DNA of 11,551 nt. It comes from Deltaproteobacteria bacterium (GTDB lineage: Bacteria; Desulfobacterota; Desulfobaccia; Desulfobaccales; 0-14-0-80-60-11). The stretch covers positions 1-11,551 of the forward strand of contig JAMCQY010000013.1 in the NCBI GenBank assembly GCA_023381945.1. The letters are read 5' to 3'. The stretch's first letter is position 1. Every line of letters starts with the position of its first letter. This document shows positions 1 to 8,000 of the stretch, in pieces. A program made the translations under genes and the position numbers. The notes beneath the pieces were generated by a model. It was given only the letters and a program-made list of their open reading frames with translations. It did not search any database and was not told the origin of the DNA.

Positions 1-1
1 C

Positions 2-55
2 GGAGAAAATGGAGGACAGATCATCCGTGACAAAGAAGCCCCTGGGGACGAGTAA
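2..55 (+). CDS. Possible 3' end of an upstream gene (partial)
   Basis: An open frame enters from the left edge and reads GENGGQIIRDKEAPGDE before a TAA stop at 53-55. The tail is hydrophilic and charged, like many protein C-termini. Hairpins with terminator character follow on the same strand, which fits a plus-strand gene ending here. Only 17 residues are visible, so no family can be named. An open stretch this short could also be chance. Confidence 0.3.
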   Translation, partial: GENGGQIIRDKEAPGDE

Positions 56-72
56 CCCGCCTCGATTGGCGC

Positions 73-90
73 AGAGGGGCGGCCCTTTTA
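73..90 (+). terminator. Weak terminator-like hairpin after the left-edge frame
   Basis: AGAGGGG (73-79) pairs with CCCTTTT (83-89) around a CGG loop, with two G-U pairs. The T-run is part of the stem. It begins 18 nt after the TAA at 53-55, so it could end transcription of the upstream gene, but the structure is marginal. Confidence 0.25.
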
Positions 91-105
91 GAGTAAATCG
101 CACAG

Positions 106-133
106 GGGCTTTGAAAAGCCCGCGATACTTTTT
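106..133 (+). terminator. Hairpin with a delayed T-run
   Basis: GGGCTTT (106-112) and AAAGCCC (115-121) are perfect complements. In practice this is a 6-bp stem closed by a TGAA loop. A TTTTT run follows at 129-133, separated by 7 nt, which is too far for a classical intrinsic terminator. It may be a weak terminator or a structured element in the leader upstream of sixA. Confidence 0.3.
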
Positions 134-146
134 AACTTAGCTTTCG

Positions 147-166
147 TTCTGGTCATCAGGCCAGAA
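147..166 (+). other. Hairpin in the sixA upstream region
   Basis: TTCTGG (147-152) and CCAGAA (161-166) are perfect 6-bp complements around an 8-nt loop. No T-run follows. It is one of several consecutive hairpins between 73 and 200. Confidence 0.25.
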
Positions 167-182
167 TAATCATTCTCTGCCG

Positions 183-206
183 GGAGGGAGCAATCCCTCC
201 GTTTTT
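183..206 (+). terminator. Rho-independent terminator
   Basis: GGAGGGA (183-189) pairs perfectly with TCCCTCC (194-200) across a GCAA loop of the stable GNRA type, followed by G and then TTTTT (202-206). This is a textbook intrinsic terminator read left to right. It lies 70 bp before the sixA start, so it either ends the upstream gene or acts as an attenuator if sixA transcription begins further left. Confidence 0.65.
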
Positions 207-262
207 ATGGGGGGCAATTTATAGTTGAATCGGCAAAAACCCTCCATAACTTGTACATAACT

Positions 263-269
263 GAGGAGG
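263..269 (+). promoter_or_regulatory. Ribosome binding site of sixA
   Basis: GAGGAGG at 263-269 ends 6 nt before the ATG at 276, an ideal Shine-Dalgarno arrangement. It fixes the sixA start at 276. CCTCC at 241-245 is complementary to its GGAGG core, so the site could be masked in a local hairpin. Confidence 0.7.
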
Positions 270-275
270 TTTGCC

Positions 276-736
276 ATGCTGCTTTACTTGGTACAGCACG
301 CCGAAGCCAAAAGCGAAGCCGAAGACCCGCAGCGGGATCTCACGGCCAAGGGCCTCCGGGATATTCAAAAGACAGCGGCCTATCTGGGCAAATTGAGGCT
401 CCCGGTCAGATCCTGCATAGCGGCAAGACCAGGGCCTTGAGCACCGCGCGGGTATTGGCCGAAGCCCTGCAGCCCCCGCAGGGTATCGCGGCGTCTGATG
501 GGCTGGCGCCCCTGGACGATGCCGGGATTTGGTCGGCCCGCCTGGCGGAAATGCCTGAAGATCTGATGCTGGTCGGGCACCTCCCTCATCTGGGAAAGTT
601 GGCGGCCTTACTCGTCAGCGGTGATCCAGAGAAAGCGGTCGTCAACTTTAAGATGGCCGGAGTGGTCTGCCTAAGGCGCCTGGCGCCTGGCGAGTGGGTG
701 GTGGAATGGCTGATTATTCCGGAGGTGATTCTTTAG
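276..736 (+). CDS. sixA: SixA-type phosphohistidine phosphatase, frameshifted
   Basis: Histidine-phosphatase (phosphoglycerate mutase-like) superfamily protein of the SixA type, expected to remove phosphate from phosphohistidine in signalling or PTS proteins in the cytoplasm. ATG 276 has a strong RBS. The N-terminal part reads MLLYLVQHAEAKSEAEDPQR, with the catalytic His at residue 8 as in E. coli SixA. This frame stops at TGA 438-440. The rest continues in another frame: LHSGKTRALSTARVLAEAL, then LMLVGHLPHLGKLAALL with the second conserved His near residue 102. The frames join near 407/408, where one base appears to be missing. Repaired, the protein would be about 153 residues (E. coli SixA has 161). 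Unrepaired, only 54 residues are made, without the second active-site His. No slippery heptamer is visible, so a sequencing error or inactivating mutation is likelier than programmed frameshifting. The 3' end overlaps the convergent kinase gene by 23 bp. Confidence 0.82.
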
Positions 737-2063
737 CCGGCTCCCCGCTTTCCGATGAACTCTCTTCGGTATGTTTGGGAAGAGTAAAGTAAAAGGTCGC
801 CCCCTGGTCCACCTTCCCTTCGGCCCAGACGCGGCCGCCATGGCGTTGGATAATCCGGTGAACAATAGCCAGGCCGATACCGGTCCCTTCGTATTCCTCG
901 CTGCCATGCAGGCGTTGGAAGGCTCCAAATAGTTGGTGGGCATAACGCTCGTCAAAGCCGATGCCATTGTCTTTAACGTAGTAAACCGTTTCCATCCCTT
1001 TGATCCAGCCGCCCACCTCGATGATGGCATTCTTCTTAGGCCTGGTAAACTTGATGGCATTGGTCAGGAGATTTACCATGACTTGGGTGATCAAAGAGAG
1101 ATCACCATAAGCCGGAGGCAGGTCTTTGACGATTAATTGAATACGTCTTTTCCGCGCCATGACTTTAAGGGATTTGAAAACCTGCCGGCTCAAGGCGGCC
1201 AGGTTGAACAGGGTTTTTCTCATGGGCTTCCGCCCCAGATGGGAAAGGCCCAGGAGGTCATCGATGAGTTGCCCCATAATCCTGGTATTGGTGCAAATGA
1301 CCTTGAGCAGCCGGCGGCCCTCGGCGTCGAGTTGGGCGGCATGCTCCGACAGCAGTATTCTGGAGAAGCCGTCAATAGCCCGGATGGGAGCTTTAAGATC
1401 GTGGGACACTGAGTAAGAAAAGGCTTCCAGCTCCTGGTTCGCTGCCTGCAGTTGGCTGGTGCGCTCCTGCACCCGGGCTTCCAACTCTTCGCTCAGCCCC
1501 CGGGCTTTTTCTTCCACCTGCCGCCGTAATTTTATTTCCTCCTCCAGCAAGTCCACGGCCCGATTTAATTCGGTGGTGGTTTGCTCCAGGCGCTGCTCGA
1601 GTTCGGCCTGGGCCTGCCTGAGTGTTTCTTCCAGGCGTCGCGGCGCAGTGATTTCGACGAAGACCGCCATCGCCCCCCGGGGGAGGCCGTCCTCTCCCAA
1701 TAAGGGCATGGCATTTCCCAACAGAGAGCGAACGCTGCCGTCGTCCAGGACCAGGTCAACTTCGGCCTCTCTCACTATCTGGCCTTTGGCGGCTCGCTGG
1801 AGTGGGAACTCTTGGAACGGTAGCGCCCGGCCGTCCCTCATGAAGCGAAATTTTACGGGCTCGCCTGTGGAGGCAACCCCGGAAAGATTGCTGCCGGAAG
1901 GTACACCCAGCAGTTCATAGGTCATGGAATTACCGGTGATCTGGAGGCAGCCCGGGTCATGAGCCAGGAAGATATAGGCCGGCATGGCGTCCAATATTGA
2001 CTGTAATTCAGCCGCTTGGGCGGAAAATTTAGCAAAGATAGGGGGATCGGGATGTAGTTTCAA
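714..2063 (-). CDS. Soluble PAS-domain sensor histidine kinase, last gene of the nar operon
   Basis: Cytoplasmic sensor histidine kinase of 449 residues with no membrane segment or signal peptide. A PAS-like sensor occupies about residues 15-140. A coiled coil rich in Glu, Gln and Arg covers about 143-212. HisKA has the H-box FSYSVSHDLKAPIRA with phospho-acceptor His221. The ATPase domain has the N-box NLLTNAIKFT (331-340), G1 DNGIGFD (365-371), F-box FGAFQRLH and G2 GTGIGLAIV. All catalytic boxes are intact, and the type resembles phytochrome-like kinases without the chromophore domain. The start is TTG at 2063-2061, overlapping the narI TGA stop (TTGA). In this frame a TGA lies three codons upstream, so no earlier start is possible, and GAGGG sits just before. 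This implies translational coupling to narI. No response regulator is in the window. The stimulus is unknown; redox, oxygen or nitrate would fit the context. Confidence 0.9.
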   Translation of the reverse strand: MKLHPDPPIFAKFSAQAAELQSILDAMPAYIFLAHDPGCLQITGNSMTYELLGVPSGSNLSGVASTGEPVKFRFMRDGRALPFQEFPLQRAAKGQIVREAEVDLVLDDGSVRSLLGNAMPLLGEDGLPRGAMAVFVEITAPRRLEETLRQAQAELEQRLEQTTTELNRAVDLLEEEIKLRRQVEEKARGLSEELEARVQERTSQLQAANQELEAFSYSVSHDLKAPIRAIDGFSRILLSEHAAQLDAEGRRLLKVICTNTRIMGQLIDDLLGLSHLGRKPMRKTLFNLAALSRQVFKSLKVMARKRRIQLIVKDLPPAYGDLSLITQVMVNLLTNAIKFTRPKKNAIIEVGGWIKGMETVYYVKDNGIGFDERYAHQLFGAFQRLHGSEEYEGTGIGLAIVHRIIQRHGGRVWAEGKVDQGATFYFTLPKHTEESSSESGEPAKESPPE

Positions 2064-2743
2064 AAGCCCTCACAGCGTCGGCGAAACAGGAGATAAACCC
2101 GATAAGCGTAAGTTAGAGGAGCGCTGGTGATGTGCACCAGGCGGCTGAAAGGGTAGAAGGCCAAGAGGGTAAAGACTGCCAGGAAATGAAGTTTATAGAG
2201 AACTGGCACCGTGACCAGAAGCTGGTTGTCCGGCGCCAAGGTCAGGAGGCCGCGCAGCCAGGGGGCCACGTCGTATAAGACGTTCTTGTGGGGGGCGAAA
2301 GTGACATTATAGGTTCCCAGCCCGATGACGATCAACAAGAGGAGCAGGGTGATGAGATCGCCGAGGCTCGAGGTTTTGCGAATCCGCGTCTTTCCCAGGC
2401 GGCGCCAGGTCAACGCCAGCAGGCCCGCAAAGGCCGCCACCCCAAAGAGGATACCGCTGTATCTGGCCACGAACAGGTGATATTCCGGCGTGAAGCCGAT
2501 GGCGCTATACACCCTTTGCGGTACCAGCAAGCCGCCCACATGCCCGAGCAAGGCCAGGATGATGCCGTAATGGAACAGGACTGAGGAGTATTTCAAACTC
2601 TCTTTCTCCAGAATTTCGCTGGACCGGGCATTCCAGCTGTAGGGATCCTTAAAGTAACGATACAGGCAGCCACATACCAGAATGGTCAATGAGATATAGG
2701 GGTAGACCACAAAACCCAAGGTATTCCAGTCCCAGTGAGCCAT
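2060..2743 (-). CDS. narI: Respiratory nitrate reductase gamma subunit (cytochrome b)
   Basis: Membrane subunit of nitrate reductase A. It oxidises quinol at the periplasmic side and passes electrons through two b haems to NarH. At 227 residues with about five hydrophobic helices it matches E. coli NarI (225). The haem-ligand His pairs are present: FHYGIILALLGHVGG supplies His58 and His68, and LHFLAVFTLLAFYPFSRLVH supplies His186 and His204, almost the same spacing as in E. coli (56, 66, 187, 205). ATG 2743 is preceded by AGGAGG with a 6-nt gap. The gene begins 20 nt after narJ, and its stop overlaps the start of the histidine kinase gene. The basic C-terminal tail (FRRRCEGF) should face the cytoplasm. 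Confidence 0.96.
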   Translation of the reverse strand: MAHWDWNTLGFVVYPYISLTILVCGCLYRYFKDPYSWNARSSEILEKESLKYSSVLFHYGIILALLGHVGGLLVPQRVYSAIGFTPEYHLFVARYSGILFGVAAFAGLLALTWRRLGKTRIRKTSSLGDLITLLLLLIVIGLGTYNVTFAPHKNVLYDVAPWLRGLLTLAPDNQLLVTVPVLYKLHFLAVFTLLAFYPFSRLVHITSAPLTYAYRVYLLFRRRCEGF

Positions 2744-2763
2744 AGTTTGCCTCCTGAGAAGGC

Positions 2764-3276
2764 TCAGGCTTTCAGAGTGTCGGCTACCACCGCCAACAGG
2801 CCGGCATAGACGGAGCCGGCTTCTTGCAACCGCTTCGCCAGGCCTTCGATTTGGGGCCAGTATTCGGCCTGAAGCCAGGCGCCATCTTCCGATGGACAGA
2901 TGGACAGGAATTCCAGGATCAACGGCAGAAAATCCGGCAACTCGGAGGTGGTTTTTTCATAACCGGCCCGGCGGTAAAGCTGCTGCAGTTGTGCCAATGC
3001 GGTCCCCCGGTCCTTGCAGTCTCCATATTTATGATAAGTGAGATGGAGGCAGGTGGCCGGGTTAAGATCGAATCGCCGGCTGTATTCCTCCTGCCAGTGT
3101 ATCAGTTTTTGGCTGCTAAAAATCTGGCAAAAATCGGCTAGAGCATCCCGGGACGCGCCCGGCGAGAGCTTCGCAATTACCGGGGCCAGCAGCCGCAGTG
3201 AGCTAAGCAGCGCCTCATTCGGGTATTGGAAGAGATGCGCGGCAATCTTGATGATTAAGCGGCTTTCTTCGGTCAT
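2764..3276 (-). CDS. narJ: Nitrate reductase assembly chaperone NarJ
   Basis: TorD/NarJ-family chaperone that binds apo-NarG in the cytoplasm. It aids molybdenum cofactor and FS0 cluster insertion and attachment to NarI, and is not part of the final enzyme. It shows the family signature TYHKYGDCKDRGTALAQL with a following LYRRAGYE, and LPDFLPLILEFLS. From ATG 3276 it is 170 residues, shorter than E. coli NarJ (236) but within the range of compact family members. An open frame extends back to 3387 inside narH, but the ATG at 3276 gives a sensible N-terminus (MTEESRLIIKIAAHLFQYP) and lies one base after the narH TAA (TAATATG). Reinitiation coupled to narH is therefore likely. The only upstream SD-like sequence, GGGAAG, is weak and distant. 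Confidence 0.93.
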   Translation of the reverse strand: MTEESRLIIKIAAHLFQYPNEALLSSLRLLAPVIAKLSPGASRDALADFCQIFSSQKLIHWQEEYSRRFDLNPATCLHLTYHKYGDCKDRGTALAQLQQLYRRAGYEKTTSELPDFLPLILEFLSICPSEDGAWLQAEYWPQIEGLAKRLQEAGSVYAGLLAVVADTLKA

Positions 3277-3277
3277 A

Positions 3278-4705
3278 TTAAGACGCACTTCCCGGGGGAA
3301 AACCTGCCTCTCCCTGGGCTTTGTACAGGTCCTCCACCTCAGCCTTGCGGACGGTGGGGACGACAAAGCGGTCATGATAGTTGGCAATGGCCAACAGGTG
3401 GTACATTTCCCGGGCCGTTTCCTCGCTCAGACCGGCGGTCTCCAAGGCTACAGCATCAGGCGTTTGGTCCACATTCACCGACCGCATGTATTGCCGCAAA
3501 GCCAGGAGGCGTTGCAAGGCCAGTTTAACCGGGGCCTGGTCGCCGGCCGCCAGGAGATTGGCCAGGTATTGCAGCGGGATGCGCAGGCGCTCCAGGTCTG
3601 CAGCCGCGGGTTCTGGAGCGCTGGCGCCAACCAGAGGGCTCAAGGGCGGGATATACCAGACCATGGGCAGGGTGCGGAATTCAGGATGCGGCGGCAGAGC
3701 CAGCTTCCAATCGATCAGCTTATAGACCGGAGAACGCCTTGCCGCCTCGATGAAGTTGGGGGAAATCCCGGCCTTGGCGGCAGCCGCTGCCACCTCCGGA
3801 TCATGCGGGTTCAGGAACAGGGCGGTCTGGGCTGGGTAGAGCTCTTGTTCGGATCCGGTGGCCGCCGCGGACTGGAGCCTATCCGCATCATAGAGCATCA
3901 CCCCGATATAGCGGATGCGGCCCACGCAGGATTCGGCACATAGCGTCGGCAGCCCCGCTTCGATCCTGGGGTAGCAAAAGATGCATTTCTCCGACCTGTG
4001 GGTGTGCCAGTTGAAATAGCTCTTCTTATACGGGCAGCCCGAGACGCAGAAGCTCCAACCCCGGCATTTCTCCTGGTCCAGCAGGACAATGCCGTCCTCG
4101 TCGCGCTTATAAATGGCCCCCTGTGGGCAGGAGGCCAGGCAGGCCGGGTTGAGGCAGTGCTCGCAGATGCGGGGCAGCCAGAACATAAAGACGTTTTTGA
4201 AGCGCAGATATACCTCACGCTCCAAACCGCCGAAATTGATATCCTCGCGAGCATAGACCGGGGCCCCGGCCAGATCGTCTTCCCAATTGGGCCCCCAGTC
4301 GATTTCCAGGTTCTCGCCGGTGATCAGGGACTTGGGCCGGGTGGCCGGCTGATATTTGCTTAAAGGGCTCTTAGTAAGGCATTCATAATCATAGGTCCAG
4401 GGTTCATAATAGGCGTCGATCTGCGGCAGGTTTGGATTATGAAAAATTTTCAGTAACTTATCCATTCTACCGCCAGCCTTGAGGTCCAGTTTGTCCTTGT
4501 TGACAGCCCAGCCGCCCTGCCACATCCCTTGATTTTCCCAATGCTTCGGATAGCCGATGCCGGGCTTAGTCTCGACGTTGTTGTACCAGATGTATTCGGC
4601 GCCCTCCCGGTTGGTCCAAACGTGCTTGCAGGGGATGCTGCAGGTGTGGCAGCCGATACACTTATCCAGGTTCATCACCATAGCTAACTGGGCTTTAATT
4701 TTCAT
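3278..4705 (-). CDS. narH: Respiratory nitrate reductase beta subunit (iron-sulfur)
   Basis: Electron-transfer subunit carrying three [4Fe-4S] clusters and one [3Fe-4S] cluster between NarI haems and NarG, on the cytoplasmic face. From ATG 4705 it is 475 residues and begins MKIKAQLAMVMNLDKCIGC, matching the E. coli NarH start. Cys groups are Cys16/19/22/26 (CIGCHTCSIPC), Cys181/184/189/193 (CEHCLNPACLASC), Cys214/220/224 with Trp217 (CRGWSFCVSGC) and Cys241/244/256/260. The Trp replacing a Cys gives the [3Fe-4S] cluster typical of NarH. The frame extends to a TTG at 4720, but the TTGAGG there looks like the RBS (GAGG, 9 nt before ATG), so 4705 is preferred. It follows the small membrane gene by 33 nt and abuts narJ. 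Confidence 0.96.
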   Translation of the reverse strand: MKIKAQLAMVMNLDKCIGCHTCSIPCKHVWTNREGAEYIWYNNVETKPGIGYPKHWENQGMWQGGWAVNKDKLDLKAGGRMDKLLKIFHNPNLPQIDAYYEPWTYDYECLTKSPLSKYQPATRPKSLITGENLEIDWGPNWEDDLAGAPVYAREDINFGGLEREVYLRFKNVFMFWLPRICEHCLNPACLASCPQGAIYKRDEDGIVLLDQEKCRGWSFCVSGCPYKKSYFNWHTHRSEKCIFCYPRIEAGLPTLCAESCVGRIRYIGVMLYDADRLQSAAATGSEQELYPAQTALFLNPHDPEVAAAAAKAGISPNFIEAARRSPVYKLIDWKLALPPHPEFRTLPMVWYIPPLSPLVGASAPEPAAADLERLRIPLQYLANLLAAGDQAPVKLALQRLLALRQYMRSVNVDQTPDAVALETAGLSEETAREMYHLLAIANYHDRFVVPTVRKAEVEDLYKAQGEAGFPPGSAS

Positions 4706-4738
4706 GGGAGACAGCCTCAAAAGATAGCGGCAGACGCT

Positions 4739-4990
4739 TTACCGGGATACTGAGCCTTTGTCATCATCACGCTTGATTATAATTGAGCGTAATTTTCTTA
4801 TTGTTTTTCCAGCTTGAGGATAGCGTAATTCGATTCTGTTCAACATTCTTTCAATGAGCGGCAAATCGATGGAAAGAACCAGAATACCTAGGATAAGAAA
4901 CAATATTCCTGGAATTACCGGCAGTACCAGGCCGGAAATACCGATGAAGATCATTATTACGCCAACAATAATACGAATTATCATTAGCAT
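4739..4990 (-). CDS. Small two-helix membrane protein inserted between narG and narH
   Basis: Predicted inner-membrane protein of 83 residues. Two hydrophobic segments (about 4-22 and 29-41) flank a turn LPVIPG at 23-28. A charged C-terminal part follows: DLPLIERMLNRIELRYP, then a basic stretch ending KRDDDKGSVSR. The LP-x-x-PG turn followed by LILGILVLS resembles small families such as PGPGW/DUF454-like membrane proteins, but I cannot assign it firmly. ATG 4990 has GGAG 7 nt upstream, a convincing RBS. The gene starts 21 nt after the narG stop and ends 33 nt before narH, so it should be co-transcribed. Its GC content, counted over 4741-4990, is about 38%, far below the GC-rich nar genes around it, which suggests separate acquisition. 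Function is unknown; a role in assembly or stability of the nitrate reductase membrane complex is only inference. Confidence 0.8.
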   Translation of the reverse strand: MLMIIRIIVGVIMIFIGISGLVLPVIPGILFLILGILVLSIDLPLIERMLNRIELRYPQAGKTIRKLRSIIIKRDDDKGSVSR

Positions 4991-5011
4991 TTATCGACTC
5001 CGAAAATTTAT

Positions 5012-8000
5012 TTAATCGCCATCGTATCTTACTTCCCCGGCTTTCCTGACCACGATCATAGTATCCCGCTGTGAACCCGTGGGGCCGTAGTAGTTGAAGG
5101 CGTAAGTGAGTTGGGCGTAGCCCCCGATCATGTGGGTCGGCTTCAGGAAGATGCGGGTCAGGCTGTTGTGCATGCCGCCTCTTTTGCCGGAAATCTTGGC
5201 CAGCGGCACATTCATGGTCCGTTCATAAGCGTGGTACAAAAAGGCCTTTCCCGGTGGAATCCGGTGGCTGATTACTGCCCGGGCCATCAATACGCCGTTC
5301 AGGTTGAAGCATTCCACCCAGTCGTTGTCCTTAATCCCCACCCGTCCGGCGTCTTCGTCATTGACCCACAACGCCCCTCCGCCCCGGAACAGGGTCATCA
5401 TGATGATGGTGTCGTGGTAGGTGGTATGAATGGACCACTTGGAATGGGGGGTGAGGTAATTGAGAATGAGTTCCTTCCCCGGTTGCGGCGCCACCCGGGT
5501 TTGGGTATAGCCCAGGCCTTGCAGGTCCAGGGGCGGGCGGTAGATGGGCAGCCCTTCGCCAAATTCGAGCATCCATTCGTGGTCCAGGTAGAATTGGGCC
5601 CGGCCGGTGAGGGTGCGAAAGGGCACCAGATTTTCGATATTGGCGATGAAGGGCGAATAGCTCCGGGTGGCCGTCTTCACGCCGCTCCAGAGTGGACTGG
5701 TGAGGACATTGCGCGGCCTGGCCACCAGATCCTCGAAGCTGTAGCGCACCCCTTCCACGCCGGCGCTCAGGTGCGCCAGTTCCAGGCCGGTATTCTTTTC
5801 CTGGCGCCGCCAACCCTTCACCGCCACGCGGCCATGCGTTTCCGGGGAGAGGGTCAGGATGGCGTCAGCGGCCTGCTTGCCGGTGAGCAATTGGGGCATG
5901 CCCTCGCTGAGGCCATCCTCAGTGACCGTCCCCAGGATATCCTTCAAGTCTTCGTATTCCTCGGCGGCGTCCCACTCGATGCCTTTACCTTCAAGACCAT
6001 TCTTCGCCACCAAGGGGCCCAAGGCGGTCATCATTTTATAGACATTGGGGTAATCCCGCCGCACCACCTTTAGATTGGGCAGGGTCTTTCCCGGGACCGG
6101 CTCGCTGACGCCCTTTTTCCAATCCCGCACCCGGCCGTAAGGGTCGGCCATCTCCGCCGGGCTGTCATGCAACAGCGGGCTGGCCACCAGGTCCTCCTGG
6201 ATGCCCAGGTGGTCCTTGGCCAATTCGGAAAATTTAGCGGCAATAGTCTTGAACTGGTCCCAGTTGGTCTTGGTCTCGAAAACCGGATCGACGGCCGGCG
6301 TGAAGGGATGGATGAAGGGGTGCAGATCGGTGGTATTCAGATCATGCATCTCATACCAGGTGGCCGCAGGCAGCACCACATCGGAATAGAGAGCGCTGGT
6401 GTTCATCCGCAGCTCCAAGGTGACCAGCAGGTCCAGCTTGCCTTGCGGGTCCGCCTCCCGGACGGTCATCTCCTGCGGCTGCAATCCCTGGTTTTCTTCG
6501 TCCAATACGGCGTCATCCGCGCCCAGAAGATGCCTCAAAAAATATTCATGCCCCTTGTTGCTGGCGCCTAACACATTGGCTCGCCAGAAAAACAGCACCC
6601 GGGGGTAATTGCTGGGATGGTTCGGGTCCTCGGCGGCGAATTTCAGCGCTCCGGCCTTCAGCAGGTGGGCGGCGTAATGGACGATGTCGTCGTAGCTGTC
6701 AGCGCCATGACCCCTGGCATCCCGGCAGAGCTGCAGGGAACTCCGGTCGAATTGCGGATAGTAGGGCAGCCACCCTAATCGTGCGGCTATGACGTTGTAA
6801 TCCGCCGGGTGCCGCTCAGTTAGCGAAGCCTGCCAGGGCGGGGCCAGGGCCGCGGGGCTCAGCTTTTCATAGCGCCACTGATCGGTGGCAAAGTAAAAGA
6901 AGGAGGTGCCGTTTTGCAGGCGGGGCGGCCGGCTCCAGTCCAGGCCGAAGGCCAGGGTGGCCCAGCCGGCCTCGGTCCGTACCGCCTCCTGGCCGGTGTA
7001 ATGGGCCCAGCCGCCGCCGTTGACGCCATTGCAGCCGCACAGGGTAGTCAGGTTGATGATGGTCCGGTAGGTGATATCGCTGTGGAACCAGTGGTTGATG
7101 CCCGAGCCCATGAGGATGCGGGACTTGCCGCGAGTCTTGGCGGCATTATCGGCGAATTCGCGGGCCACCCGAATGGCATCAGCCGCCGGCACCCCGGTAA
7201 CGGCCTCCTGCCAGGCGGGGGAAAAGGGCTGGGGGTCGTCATAATCCTTGGCGGCGTCGCCGCCGTGACCCCGGTCCAGGCCCAGGTGGGCGGCCAGCAG
7301 ATCGAATACTGTGGTCACCAGAATTTCTTGGTTTCCTTGGACGATCTTCTTGACCGGCGCCATCCCGGTGCGCTGTGCCGGACCGCTGAATTCGAAGAGC
7401 GGGAACTTCACCGGCTCCCAGCCGTCGTTCTCGCCGTCTGCGGCGAAAGTGAGCCTGGGCTCGACCTCCGCCCCGGTCTGGGCGTCTTTCAGATGCAGAT
7501 TCCACTGCTTTTTCTCCCCCCAACGGAAGCCCAGGCTGCCGTGGGGGACCACGAAGGCCTTAGTTTTGGCATCAAACAGAACAGTCTTCCAATCGCCGTT
7601 GGTGAGCTCAAGCCCCAGGTCAGCGGCGCGCAGAAACCGGTCTGACACATAGTGGTCGCCATCCTTTTTGAGCCGGACAGCAAAGGGCAGGTCGGAATAG
7701 CGGCTGACATATCTTTGAAAATAGGGGGTCTGGCGGTCCAGAAAGAACTCTTTCAGGACTACCTGAGTCATGGCCATGGCCAGGGCGCCGTCGGTGCCGG
7801 CCCGGGCCGGCAGCCAGGTATCGGCGAACTTGACGTATTCTGCATAATCCGGGGCCACCGCCACGATCCTGGTGCCCCGGTAACGGGACTCCGAATAGAA
7901 ATGGGCGTCGGGGGTGCGGGTTTGGGGGATGTTGGTGCCCCAACAGATCAGGTAACTGGAATGGTACCAATCGGCGCTCTCCGGCACGTCGGTCTTTTCA

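Noticed and set aside
251..736. SixA read as one intact 161-residue protein starting at TTG 251
   Set aside because: The first ~53 residues of this frame are nonsense (SQKRSRRPAAGS...). The genuine N-terminus MLLYLVQHAEA is in the frame starting at 276 behind a strong RBS, so this is a frameshift and not an alternative start.
2764..3387. NarJ starting at 3387 inside narH
   Set aside because: The extra 37 residues are Arg/Pro-rich narH shadow sequence. The ATG at 3276 directly after the narH stop gives the family-like N-terminus.
3038..3943. Open frame of 301 codons on the plus strand
   Set aside because: Antisense to narJ and narH, with no recognisable motif and no RBS. Treated as a shadow.
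5111..6073. Long open frame (320 codons) on the plus strand
   Set aside because: It lies wholly antisense to narG, whose protein is unmistakable. The translation is a low-complexity mix of Gly, His, Pro and Val with no domain, a product of high-GC codon use.
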